This document shows positions 43,918 through 52,578 of a stretch of DNA of 64,000 nt, piece after piece. The notes under the pieces were generated by a model that was not told where the DNA came from, ran no database searches, and was given only the letters and a program-made list of their open reading frames with translations. Source of the DNA: Peterkaempfera bronchialis (GTDB lineage Bacteria; Actinomycetota; Actinomycetes; Streptomycetales; Streptomycetaceae); assembly GCF_003258605.2 (NCBI RefSeq), contig NZ_CP031264.1, positions 1,178,001 to 1,242,000 on the forward strand. Direction: 5' to 3'. Made by a program: the position numbers and the translations under genes. How positions within the stretch are numbered: position 1 is the first letter of the stretch; the number at the start of each line of letters is the position of its first letter.

Positions 43918-44163
43918 ATGAGCAACCAGGAGCTGCACCCCACACTGCACAGCATCTTGAGCGAGGACCTGAAGGTGGGCGCCGACCATCTCGCCCCGGA
44001 CACGGGGCTGGAGGAGGCCGGACTGGACTCGCTGTCGCTGGTCGAGCTGAGCGTGGCGCTGCACCAGCAACTGGGCGTGGACCTGGACGAGGCGCAGATC
44101 GCCGCGGCCTGCACGATCGCCGGACTGGACCAGCTGGTGCGTGCCCACCTGGAGACGACGTGA
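43918..44163 (+). CDS. free-standing acyl carrier protein
   Basis: 81-aa ACP with the phosphopantetheine serine in EEAGLDSLSLVELSVAL (DSL) near residue 39. It is acidic and four-helical in prediction. AAGGAGAG upstream. It is the only carrier protein in the operon and there is no ketosynthase, adenylation or acyltransferase gene beside it, so loading must come from an acyl-CoA-type enzyme or from elsewhere. Its stop overlaps the next start (GTGA). Confidence 0.93.
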   Translation: MSNQELHPTLHSILSEDLKVGADHLAPDTGLEEAGLDSLSLVELSVALHQQLGVDLDEAQIAAACTIAGLDQLVRAHLETT

Positions 44164-45020
44164 GCGCCAGCAGCCCGGACTGGCCGGGCACCGCGTGGCT
44201 GATCACCCCGGCAACAGCGGGCCCCCACCGCTTCGACGCGGCGCTGCGCTCGGGCGCGGACGTGTGGCTGCTGGACCTGGAGGACTCCGTCCCGCCCGAC
44301 AGCAAGGAGTCGGCGCGGCGGGCCGCCTTGGCGTTCCTGGCCGGCCCCTCGGCGTCCGGCGCGCCGCAGGTGGGGCTGCGACTGAACGCACCCGGCACCC
44401 TGGCGGGCATGGAGGACTTGGTCGCGCTGGCCAGGGCGGGGGCCGGAGGGCACCTGCTGCTGATCCCGAAGGTCGAGTCGGCGCGCGACGTCACCCTGGT
44501 CGCCGACGTCCTGGCCGGCGGGGTGCGGCTGTGGGCGCTGATCGAGAGCCCCCGGGCGGTGCAGCGGCTGCCGCAGATCCTGGAGGTGGCGCCGCTGGAC
44601 GGCGTGGTGTTCGGGGCGGCGGACTACGCCGCCGCGGCCGGTCGCCCGCTGGGGTCCGCCGCGCTGGACTGGGTCCGTGCCGCCGTCGCACAGGCGGCCT
44701 CGGCCGCCGGGATCCCGGCGATCGACTCGCCCTGCTTCGACCTAGCCGATCCCACCACGCTGCAAGCCGAGGCCGAGTTCGCCCGCGACCTGGGGTACTG
44801 CGGCAAGGGCGCGGTGCACCCGGACCAGATCGAGGCGATCCGCGCCGCCTTCGCTCCCACCGACGCCCAACTCGCTAAGGCTCGGCAGGTCGTGACCGCC
44901 GCGCAGAGCGCCGACGGCGGCATCACCACCGTGGACGGCCGCATGATCGGCCCGCCGCTGGTCGAAGCCGCCCGCGCCCTGACCGCCCGTCACTCCGACC
45001 CCTCTGGAGGCACACGGTGA
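44160..45020 (+). CDS. HpcH/HpaI-family (CitE-like) CoA- or ACP-ester lyase
   Basis: 286-aa TIM-barrel lyase of the citrate lyase beta/malyl-CoA lyase type: WLLDLEDSVPPDSKESAR, LRLNAPGT (Arg), LLLIPKVESARDV (Glu), GAADYAAAAG (Asp), and GYCGKGAVHPDQIEAI. These enzymes cleave or form 3-hydroxy-acyl-thioesters, for example malyl-CoA from acetyl-CoA and glyoxylate. Sitting between an ACP and a MaoC hydratase with overlapping codons on both sides, it probably acts on an ACP- or CoA-bound C4-C5 unit. Confidence 0.9.
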   Translation: MSASSPDWPGTAWLITPATAGPHRFDAALRSGADVWLLDLEDSVPPDSKESARRAALAFLAGPSASGAPQVGLRLNAPGTLAGMEDLVALARAGAGGHLLLIPKVESARDVTLVADVLAGGVRLWALIESPRAVQRLPQILEVAPLDGVVFGAADYAAAAGRPLGSAALDWVRAAVAQAASAAGIPAIDSPCFDLADPTTLQAEAEFARDLGYCGKGAVHPDQIEAIRAAFAPTDAQLAKARQVVTAAQSADGGITTVDGRMIGPPLVEAARALTARHSDPSGGTR

Positions 45021-45565
45021 CCACAGTGAACACCGAACAGCAGGGTGTACCGGCCGGATACCGGCTGGTAGGCGAAGGGCGCGTGCGCGAGGTCATCGGC
45101 CGAGGGCTTGCGGACTTCGTCATCGGCCAGGTCATCGAGCACCGGCCAGCGCGCACCGTCACCGAGACCGACCACGCGCTGACCCTGGCGCTCAGTGGGA
45201 ACCCCGCCCCCGTCCACAGCGACATCGAGTTCTGCCGCACCAGCGGGCGCACGCAGACCCTGGTGTGCGGCATGGTCACCCTGTCCCTGGTGCTCGGCTC
45301 CTCGGTGCGCTCCACCAGCGCGCTCACCTCGGCGAACCTGTCCCTGGACGAGCTGCGGCTGGAGCACCCCGTGCACGTGGGCGACACGCTGAGCGCTGAG
45401 ACGGAGATCCTGTCCGCCAGGGCCTCGCGCAGCCGCCCGGACCAGGGGGTGGTGACCTGCCGCACCAGCGGCTACAACCAGCACGGCCAGCGCGTGATCA
45501 CCTTCACCCGCGCCTTCCTGGTGCCCGCCGACGCCGATCCGGTGCGCGAGAGCACCGGCTACTAG
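45017..45565 (+). CDS. MaoC-like hotdog hydratase
   Basis: 182-aa hotdog-fold protein with the hydratase catalytic region ALSGNPAPVHSDIEFCRTSG (Asn/His/Asp around residues 61-67) typical of MaoC and mesaconyl-CoA hydratase-like enzymes. It probably adds water to or removes it from a 2-enoyl or mesaconyl-type thioester. The pairing with a CitE-like lyase recalls mesaconyl-CoA hydratase with malyl-CoA lyase. GTG start coupled to the lyase stop. Confidence 0.87.
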   Translation: MTTVNTEQQGVPAGYRLVGEGRVREVIGRGLADFVIGQVIEHRPARTVTETDHALTLALSGNPAPVHSDIEFCRTSGRTQTLVCGMVTLSLVLGSSVRSTSALTSANLSLDELRLEHPVHVGDTLSAETEILSARASRSRPDQGVVTCRTSGYNQHGQRVITFTRAFLVPADADPVRESTGY

Positions 45566-45576
45566 GGAGGGCGGTC

Positions 45577-46761
45577 ATGGACGAGGAGCAGCAGGTGAGC
45601 GTCACCGCCGCCGGTCCCGAGGACTGGCGGACCTACCAGGCGCTGGCCGAACGCAGCTACGGCCACCCGGTGCCCGACTTGGAGCTGCTGCGCCCGCACG
45701 CGGACGCCCGCGTCGGGGTGCGGGAGGGGCGGATCGTCGCCGGGGGCCTCGGGCTGATGGTGCCGCAGATGTTCGGCGGCCGGCCGGTGCCTTCCGTGTG
45801 CCTGGCGTCCGGCAGCGTCGCCCCCGAGGAGCGCGGCAGCCGCCTGACGGTGCGCATGCTGGCCGAGCGGATCCGCCCGCTGCGCGAGCAGGGGGCCGTG
45901 CTGGCCGCGGTGTGGACGACGTCCACCGGCTACGCCCACCGCCTGGGCTGGGCCGCCCCCGCCCAGGTGTTCTCTTGGAGCGTGCCCACCGACCAGCTGC
46001 GCGCCGCGTTCACCACCGGCGCGTTCGAGATCACCCATGGCCCCTACCAGGACGTCGCCGCCCTGCAGCACCAACTGGCCGGGCAGTGGAACGGCCCCTG
46101 GCAACGACCGCAGTGGTGGGACGGCTGGCAGCAGCAGACGCACCCCCAGCTCGCGCACTACCGCGCCCACGACCGCGACGGCCGCACCGCCGGGTTCGTC
46201 TCCCTGGCCTTCGACCGCGACCAGCAGGGCGAACGGCAGGTCGTCGTCCACGACTTCTGGGCCTCCGGCGCCGCGAGCGCCACCGCCCTGCTGGGCTTCC
46301 TCGGCCGCTTCCACAGCCGCATCCCCACCGTCGCCTTCCAGCGCACCGCCCTGCCTCCCGGCGCCGAGTTGCTGGAGCAACTGCACCGCGCCGGATCCGC
46401 GCACGCCCGGCACTGGCACCCCTGGATGCTGCGCATCCTGGACCCGGCCGAGGCCGTCCGCCTGCGCGGCTGGCCGTCCCACCTCACCGCGGACCTGCCG
46501 CTGACGATCAGCGAGGACACCGGCCGCCCCCGCGCCTACACCCTCTGCATCGACGGCGGCAAGGGCCGGTTGCTGCCGAGCAGCCAGCACCCGGCCGGCG
46601 CGTGCACGATGACCATGCGCCAGCTCGCGGTCTGGTACGCCGGCGGTTACCGCACCGCCACCTCCGCCGCCCTGGCCGGAGTAGACGGCACCCGCGAAGC
46701 GGTCACCTCGCTGGTCGCCGTGACCTCCGACCGTGAACCGTGGCTGACCGAATACTTCTGA
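45577..46761 (+). CDS. Eis-like GNAT N-acetyltransferase
   Basis: 394-aa protein with Eis architecture: an N-terminal GNAT domain (VCLASGSVAPEERGSRLTVR acetyl-CoA loop), a central second GNAT-like domain, and a C-terminal SCP2-like domain ending in YF, whose terminal carboxylate is catalytic in mycobacterial Eis. Eis enzymes acetylate amines, including aminoglycosides. In this operon it could tailor an amine or protect the host. It starts 11 bp after the MaoC gene with GGGAGG upstream. Confidence 0.86.
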   Translation: MDEEQQVSVTAAGPEDWRTYQALAERSYGHPVPDLELLRPHADARVGVREGRIVAGGLGLMVPQMFGGRPVPSVCLASGSVAPEERGSRLTVRMLAERIRPLREQGAVLAAVWTTSTGYAHRLGWAAPAQVFSWSVPTDQLRAAFTTGAFEITHGPYQDVAALQHQLAGQWNGPWQRPQWWDGWQQQTHPQLAHYRAHDRDGRTAGFVSLAFDRDQQGERQVVVHDFWASGAASATALLGFLGRFHSRIPTVAFQRTALPPGAELLEQLHRAGSAHARHWHPWMLRILDPAEAVRLRGWPSHLTADLPLTISEDTGRPRAYTLCIDGGKGRLLPSSQHPAGACTMTMRQLAVWYAGGYRTATSAALAGVDGTREAVTSLVAVTSDREPWLTEYF

Positions 46762-46881
46762 CCACCCCGCACCCAGGCGGTGGGCGCATCCCGTGCCCGC
46801 CGCCCTGCCTGCAGCGTTGACAGTCCAGACCCGGACCCACCGGGCCGCCGCCGTCCCCAACCAGCACCCTTGGAGACCCTG

Positions 46882-47772
46882 TTGACCCCCACCGCGCCGA
46901 TCCCCGATGACCTGCACCGCTGGGCCGAGCAGCACCTGCCCGGCACCACCCGGGCTACCGACACCTCCTGGCCGCGCAGCACCTCCCAGGTCTGGCGCGT
47001 GGACGGCGAGAGCACCAGCGTCTACGTCAAGATCAGCCCCTCGCGTCGCGCCTTCGAGCGGGAGATCCACGCTCACCGCCACGCCAAGGCGGCACTGCCG
47101 CCCACCTCGGCCCCCCACCTGATCGCCTTCGACACCCGCACCCTGGCCCTGCTGACCACCGCGGTCCCCGGCGCCGTGGTGCGCGGGCTGCCGCTGGACC
47201 CGGACACCGAGACCCGGGTCCACCACCTGGGCGGCAACCTGCTGCGGGGCTGGCACGACCACCCGGCGCCCGAGCCCGAGGGCGCCCGCGAGGCGGTCAC
47301 CGCCTCGATGACCGCGCAGGCGGCCGAGGCGGCACTGTGCCTGAAGGCCACCGAGGAACTGCTGCACCCCGACGAGCGGAACCTGGTCGCCGAGGTCGCC
47401 CACGACCTGGTCGCCCTGGCCGCCGGCCTCCCGCTGGTCTACCTCCACGGCGACGCCGCACCGCGCAACTGGCTCTGGGACCAGGCCACCACCAACCTGG
47501 CCCTGATCGACTTCGAGACCGCCGAACACGGCCTCGCCGTCCAGGACATGATCTGGCTCTGCGGCGCGATGTGGCCCGACCAGCCGCACCTGCGCGAGGC
47601 GTACCTCGACGGCTACGGCCGCCCCCTGACCGAGGACGAGCAGCGGCTTCTGCTGCTGCTGACCGCCCGGCTGGCCGTGTCCTACCTGACCACCGGCCTG
47701 CGCAACCAGGACCAGGTGCTCATCGACCGCGGTCGCACCGCGCTCGGCGACCTGGTCCGCACCCACGCCTGA
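46882..47772 (+). CDS. phosphotransferase, APH-like (first of two)
   Basis: 296-aa protein-kinase-fold phosphotransferase: VYVKISPSRRAFEREIHAHR (Lys and Glu of the N-lobe), VYLHGDAAPRNWLWD (HGDxxxxN), NLALIDFETAEHG (metal Asp). The start is taken as TTG 46882 because GGAG lies 7 bp before it and the sequence upstream is low-complexity; this should be checked. It may phosphorylate a sugar/cyclitol hydroxyl, as biosynthetic step or self-protection. Confidence 0.82.
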   Translation: MTPTAPIPDDLHRWAEQHLPGTTRATDTSWPRSTSQVWRVDGESTSVYVKISPSRRAFEREIHAHRHAKAALPPTSAPHLIAFDTRTLALLTTAVPGAVVRGLPLDPDTETRVHHLGGNLLRGWHDHPAPEPEGAREAVTASMTAQAAEAALCLKATEELLHPDERNLVAEVAHDLVALAAGLPLVYLHGDAAPRNWLWDQATTNLALIDFETAEHGLAVQDMIWLCGAMWPDQPHLREAYLDGYGRPLTEDEQRLLLLLTARLAVSYLTTGLRNQDQVLIDRGRTALGDLVRTHA

Positions 47773-47830
47773 CCCCCGCACCGCCTTCTGCACCTGACCG
47801 TCGCCTTCCCTCGTGGAGAGGAGCGCAGCC

Positions 47831-48907
47831 ATGCCCTCGTCGCACCTGATACCCGACCCGCTCGGCCCGCCCCCGGTCGGGCCCCGGGCCGCCGGGCAGC
47901 AGAACACGCTGGCGGTCCGCATCGCCCACAGCGACGTTGCGCGGCTGATGGCCGCCGCCTGCCGCCACCAAGGCATCCCGGCGGAGCAGATCGACGCCGT
48001 GGTCAAGCACTACTTGGAGGGCGAGTTACGCGGTAAGCCCTCCCACGGCGTCGCGAAGTTCTGCTTCGAGTCGCAGTTCTTCCACCTGCGCCAAGGCCCG
48101 CCCGAAGTGTTCCACGAGCAGGGCGTGTTCGCCGTGGTCGACGCGCACCGCGAGATCGGACCGCTGTCCGCCGCGTTCGCCGTCGACCTCGCCGTGGCCA
48201 CCGCAGCCCGCCACGGCGCTGCCGCCGTCGGGATGATCAACACCCAGCGGTACGGCATTCTCGCTCCCTGGACCGAGGAGATCGCCCGGCACGGCCTGAT
48301 CGGGATCGCCACCAACACCTCCCGCGCCGAGGCCGTCCCCGCCGGCGGCCGGACCCCGGTCCTGGGCGTCAACCCCCTCGCGTTCGCCCTGCCCACCCTC
48401 ACAGAACCGCTCTCGGCGGACCTTGGCACCACGCTCGCACCGATGGGCGTGCTGTGGGAGCATCGCCGCTCCGGCCAGCCCCTGCCACAGGGTCAGTTCG
48501 TCGACAGCGACGGCCGTCCGGCCACCGACCCCGACCAGGCGGCCAGCGCCGTCGTCTTCGGCCGGCACCGCGGCTTCGCGCTCTCCCTGCTCCTGCAGAC
48601 CCTGGCCGGCTCCCTGTTCGGGTTCCCCATGGGCAGCGAGGTCACCGACACCTTCACTACCGGCTACACCTTCCTCGCCCTCGACCCCGCCTTCGCCAAT
48701 CCCCAGGGCACCACCGCGACGGCCAACACCCGCTTCACCGACCAGCTACGCGCCGCCGCCGCAGCCGACGCGGACACGTGGCGACTGCCCGGAGACCGCA
48801 GCCGCACCCGCGCCCAGGCCCGCCGCGCCGCCCCCGCCCTCACCCTGCCCCCGCTGGTCTGTGAACGCCTGCACGCCCGCGCCCGCGGCGACTTCACCAG
48901 CGACTGA
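47831..48907 (+). CDS. Ldh-family NAD(P)H-dependent oxidoreductase
   Basis: 358-aa member of the malate/L-lactate/ureidoglycolate dehydrogenase (Ldh2, YlbC/DpkA) family: ELRGKPSHGVAKF (catalytic His near residue 74), HGAAAVGMINTQRYGILA, GGRTPVLGVNPLAFALPT, and GFALSLLLQTLAG. Family members reduce 2-oxo acids or cyclic imines. AGAGGAGCG lies before the ATG. Within the operon it could reduce a 2-oxo acid made by the hydratase/aldolase group. Confidence 0.85.
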   Translation: MPSSHLIPDPLGPPPVGPRAAGQQNTLAVRIAHSDVARLMAAACRHQGIPAEQIDAVVKHYLEGELRGKPSHGVAKFCFESQFFHLRQGPPEVFHEQGVFAVVDAHREIGPLSAAFAVDLAVATAARHGAAAVGMINTQRYGILAPWTEEIARHGLIGIATNTSRAEAVPAGGRTPVLGVNPLAFALPTLTEPLSADLGTTLAPMGVLWEHRRSGQPLPQGQFVDSDGRPATDPDQAASAVVFGRHRGFALSLLLQTLAGSLFGFPMGSEVTDTFTTGYTFLALDPAFANPQGTTATANTRFTDQLRAAAAADADTWRLPGDRSRTRAQARRAAPALTLPPLVCERLHARARGDFTSD

Positions 48908-48926
48908 ACCCCTTCCGAGGAGCAGC

Positions 48927-50066
48927 ATGAGCATCCACTGGTTCCTGCCCACCGCCAGCGACGGCCGCTCCCTGGCCGTCGGCACCCAGCGCAGCCACGG
49001 CCCTGGCATCGACCAGCCGGCCAGCCAGAGTCCGTGCGCAGACCGCTTCCGCCCCCCGGATCTGCGCTACCTGACCCAGATCGCCCAGGCCGCCGAGCAG
49101 TTGGGCTTCGACGCGGTCCTGACCCCCACGAACACCTGGTGCGAGGATGCCTGGCTGACCTGCGCCGCCCTGGCCCGCGAAACCGAGCGCCTGCGGTTCA
49201 TGGTCGCGCTGCGGCCCGGCTACCTGGTGCCCACTCTGGCAGCGCAGATGGCCGCCACCTTCCAGCGGCACAGCGGCGGCCGGCTGCTGCTGAACATCGT
49301 CACCGGCGGCGAGGACACCGAACAGGCCCGCTTCGGCGACCACCTGATCAAGTCGCAGCGCTACCAGCGCTGCGACGAATTCCTCACCGTGCTGCGCGGC
49401 GCCTGGTCCGGCACGCCCTTCACCTTCACCGGCCAGCACTACGACGTCCGCGACGCCACCGTCCTCGCACCTCCCGACCCGATACCCGAAGTGCTGTTCG
49501 GCGGCTCCTCCACGGAGGCGGGCCCCGTCGCCGCAGCGCACGCCGACACCTACCTCACCTGGGGCGAACCGCCCGACCAGGTCGCCGCCAAGCTCGACCG
49601 CATCCGTAAGCTGGCCGCCGCAGCGGGGCGCACCGTGCGGTTCGGCATCCGGTTCCACGTCGTCACCCGCGACACCAGCCAGGAGGCGTGGGCCGCGGCC
49701 GAGCGCCTGATCGCCGGCATCGACCCCGACCACATCGACCGCGTCCAGCGCGTCCTGGCCGCCAGCCAGTCCACCGGCCAGGCCGCGATGAACCAACTCC
49801 ACACCGCCTACCGCACCACCCGCCGCACCGCTGACCTGGAGATCTACCCGAACGTGTGGGCCGGAGTGGGCCTGCTGCGCGGCGGCGCCGGAACCGCCCT
49901 GGTCGGCTCCCACCGCGAAGTCGCCGACCGCATCACCGAATACCAAGCCCTCGGCATCGAGGAGTTCGTCCTGTCCGGGTTCCCGCACCTGGAAGAGGCG
50001 TACTGGGTCGGCGAAGGCGTCCTGCCACTCCTGACCCCCCGGCCCACCGCGGCGGTCACGCGATGA
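48927..50066 (+). CDS. LLM-class flavin-dependent oxidoreductase (SsuD-like)
   Basis: 379-aa luciferase-like monooxygenase closest to the alkanesulfonate monooxygenase group: MSIHWFLPTASDGR, SPCADRFRPPDLRYLTQIA, GGRLLLNIVTGGEDTEQARFGD, VGSHREVADRITEYQALGIEEFVLSGFPHLEEA. It uses reduced FMN and O2 for hydroxylation, C-S cleavage or dehydrogenation. ATG with AGGAGCAGC upstream, 19 bp after the Ldh gene. A desulfonating or N-oxidising step is possible but not shown. Confidence 0.88.
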   Translation: MSIHWFLPTASDGRSLAVGTQRSHGPGIDQPASQSPCADRFRPPDLRYLTQIAQAAEQLGFDAVLTPTNTWCEDAWLTCAALARETERLRFMVALRPGYLVPTLAAQMAATFQRHSGGRLLLNIVTGGEDTEQARFGDHLIKSQRYQRCDEFLTVLRGAWSGTPFTFTGQHYDVRDATVLAPPDPIPEVLFGGSSTEAGPVAAAHADTYLTWGEPPDQVAAKLDRIRKLAAAAGRTVRFGIRFHVVTRDTSQEAWAAAERLIAGIDPDHIDRVQRVLAASQSTGQAAMNQLHTAYRTTRRTADLEIYPNVWAGVGLLRGGAGTALVGSHREVADRITEYQALGIEEFVLSGFPHLEEAYWVGEGVLPLLTPRPTAAVTR

Positions 50067-51571
50067 GCGCCAACGTGCTGCTCATCGGCGTGGGCCCGCA
50101 CGCCCGCCTCAACCACCTCCCCGCCCTCGCCCAAGCCCAGGACAGCGGCCTGGCCGGCACCGTCACCGGCATCGACCTGCCCCACGTCGCCGCCCGGCCG
50201 CTGACCTACGGCACCCCCGACCGGCCCCGCACCCTGCCGATCGTGGCCGTCACGCCGTTCCCCGCCTCCCAGCAGCAGCTCCCGGCCGCCGTGCGCGCCG
50301 TCCTGGACGACGTCGCCGACCGTGAGGCGATCACCGCCGCGGTGGTGGCCACCGAACCCTCCCTCCACCTGCCCTACACCCTGTGGGCGCTGGGCCGCGG
50401 TCTGTCGGTGCTCTTGGACAAGCCGCTGACCGTCCGCCCGGCCGCTTCCACCGACCCCGCGGCAGCCGCCGCCATTGCCACCGACTACCAGACCCTCCAC
50501 CATGCCTACCGCCAAGCCCGCCAGCAGTACCCTGGCCTGGCGGTCAGCGTCCTAAGCCAGCGCCGCTGGCACCCCGCGATCACGCGCGCACGTGAACTGA
50601 TCGCCGAGGTCGCCGAGCAGACCAACTGCCCGATCACCTCCATCCAGTCCAGCCACGCCGACGGTCAGTGGCGGATGCCGGACGAACTCCTCAGCCAGCC
50701 CTACCACGGCTTTGACCGCGGCTACGGCAAAGCCGCGCACTCCGGTTACCACCTGTTCGACACCATGCCCTGGCTCCTGGCAGCAGCCGAACGTCCCGGC
50801 AAGGAACTGGACGAAGTCGAACTGCACGCCCTCGCCGCCCGTCCCGCCGACACCCTGGCCCAGCTCACCGTCCTCGACCACGAACGCCTGATCCCTGGCC
50901 TGGCCGCCCGCAACCACCTCCCGCAGGCCGAACTGCAGCGCCGCACCGCCGACTTCGGGGAAGTCGACGTCTTCGTCCACCTCGCGCTGCGCAGTGGCGG
51001 ACGCACCCTCACGCTGGGCAGCATCAACCTGGCCCATCACACCTTCTCCCAGCGCCACACCCTGGACCCCAGCCCCACCGACCTCTACAAGGGCAACGGC
51101 CGCGTCGGCCAGGAGAGCCACATCATCCAGCAGGGCCCCTTCCAAGCCCTGCACATCCACGCCCTGCAGAGCCTGCACGCCCCCGACCCCGCCATCGACC
51201 CCACCGAGATCGGTGGTGCTGACCACGTCGCCGTCCACGTCTTCCGCAACAACCGGCTGCGCCCCGACTGGCGACGGCATACCACCCTCCGCTTCGCGGA
51301 CTTGGTGCGGGACGACTTGGCACCCACCCAGCGTGCCGCCCGTACGCAGGCCGTCACCGAGTTCCTGGCCTACCTCGCCGGCCGGATCCCCCGCACCTCG
51401 CTGCGGTCCGACCTGGCCACCCACTACCGCCCCGCCCAGCTGATGGCTGGCACCTACCTCTCGCTGGCCCACCGCCACACCGGCACCGGCCAGGGCGACG
51501 AAACCCTCGACTTCCGCCCCAGAGCAGCTCAATCCGGCGCCGCCGAGCCGATGGCGGTGGTCTGCCGATGA
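50063..51571 (+). CDS. Gfo/Idh/MocA-like oxidoreductase
   Basis: 502-aa protein with an N-terminal Rossmann segment (VLLIGVGPHARLNHLPAL), VVATEPSLHLPYTLWALGRG then LSVLLDKPLTVRP (the E/D-K-P dyad typical of the family), and a long C-terminal domain with HSGYHLFDT. It is longer than the usual 330-390 aa. Members act on sugars, inositols or amino sugars with NAD(P). It is ATGA-coupled to the flavoenzyme and to the next kinase gene, indicating a carbohydrate-like substrate. Confidence 0.78.
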   Translation: MSANVLLIGVGPHARLNHLPALAQAQDSGLAGTVTGIDLPHVAARPLTYGTPDRPRTLPIVAVTPFPASQQQLPAAVRAVLDDVADREAITAAVVATEPSLHLPYTLWALGRGLSVLLDKPLTVRPAASTDPAAAAAIATDYQTLHHAYRQARQQYPGLAVSVLSQRRWHPAITRARELIAEVAEQTNCPITSIQSSHADGQWRMPDELLSQPYHGFDRGYGKAAHSGYHLFDTMPWLLAAAERPGKELDEVELHALAARPADTLAQLTVLDHERLIPGLAARNHLPQAELQRRTADFGEVDVFVHLALRSGGRTLTLGSINLAHHTFSQRHTLDPSPTDLYKGNGRVGQESHIIQQGPFQALHIHALQSLHAPDPAIDPTEIGGADHVAVHVFRNNRLRPDWRRHTTLRFADLVRDDLAPTQRAARTQAVTEFLAYLAGRIPRTSLRSDLATHYRPAQLMAGTYLSLAHRHTGTGQGDETLDFRPRAAQSGAAEPMAVVCR

Positions 51572-52578
51572 CCCCTCTCTCCACTAACAACGCGGCCCCG
51601 GACAGCCTCCTGGCCGAGCGCTTCGAGCAGGTGAGGGTCGCCTGCGCGGCGCACACCGGACCCATCAGCCACATCGCGCCGTGCATCGGCGGCAACGTCA
51701 GCCATGTCTTCCGCGTCCACGGCCCCCAGGGCAGCGTCATCGTCAAACTCCGAGGAGACCGCTTCGCGCAGATCCCCGAACTCACCACCGACCCGGCGCT
51801 GATCGCTGTCGAACACCGGGCCCTCATCCTGTTCCACCAGCAGCTTCCCACCAGGTTCCCCACCGTGCTGGCCTTCCTGCCCCAGCAGCACGCCCTGGTG
51901 ATGACCGATGTCTTCCCCGACCACCGCAACTGGCGCGACCACCTGGACCGACGACCCGCAACCCCCTCGGAGACCGCCCGCTTGGGGCGCGCACTGGCCC
52001 AGGTCCACCACGCCGCAGCCCAGATCAGCGAACCCCTCCGCCCCGCCGACGGAGACGACCTCTTCCGCGCCCACACCTTCGACTTCTGCCTGCGCGCCAG
52101 CGGCCACCCCGCCCTGGACAACGCCTGCCACGCACTCGACCAGTTCCCCGGACACCAGTTGGTCCTCGGCGACGCCTCCCCGAAGAACATGAGCCTGGCC
52201 GGGGACACCGTCGTCTTCGTCGACCTCGACAACGTTCACCGCAACGCTCCGCTCTACGACCTCGGCTACCTGCTCGCCCACCTGCTGCTGCACCACCTCG
52301 CCCGACCCCGGCGCGTGCCCGCGCTGGCCTCGGTGCTGCTGGACGCCTACTCCAGCACCCGGCTGGCCACCACGCCGTGGCGTCGTGACCAGTTGCTCGC
52401 CGCCGTCGCCGCCGGAGTGCTGCTCTACCGGATCGACGCCCACGTCGTCCCCTACCCGGCCACCGCCCCGCCCCAGGACTACCACCGGCTCCGCGCCCGA
52501 TTGCTGGCCCTGCTGGACAGCGGCCCGTTCACCGTCCCCGACCTCCTCCACGCCGTCACCGACCGGAATCGACGATGA
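51568..52578 (+). CDS. phosphotransferase, APH-like (second of two)
   Basis: 336-aa kinase-fold protein: VSHVFRVHGPQGSVIVKLRG (N-lobe Lys), GHQLVLGDASPKNMSLAGD (GD in place of HGD, xxxxN kept), VVFVDLDNVHRNAPLYDLGY (metal Asp). The histidine of the canonical HGD is replaced by leucine/glycine context, so activity may differ from the first kinase. ATGA overlaps on both sides place it firmly in the operon. Confidence 0.8.
   Translation: MTPLSTNNAAPDSLLAERFEQVRVACAAHTGPISHIAPCIGGNVSHVFRVHGPQGSVIVKLRGDRFAQIPELTTDPALIAVEHRALILFHQQLPTRFPTVLAFLPQQHALVMTDVFPDHRNWRDHLDRRPATPSETARLGRALAQVHHAAAQISEPLRPADGDDLFRAHTFDFCLRASGHPALDNACHALDQFPGHQLVLGDASPKNMSLAGDTVVFVDLDNVHRNAPLYDLGYLLAHLLLHHLARPRRVPALASVLLDAYSSTRLATTPWRRDQLLAAVAAGVLLYRIDAHVVPYPATAPPQDYHRLRARLLALLDSGPFTVPDLLHAVTDRNRR

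Noticed and set aside
45562-48006. 814-aa minus-strand ORF
   Set aside because: Gly/Val/Gln-rich antisense shadow of the acetyltransferase and kinase genes; no domain recognisable.
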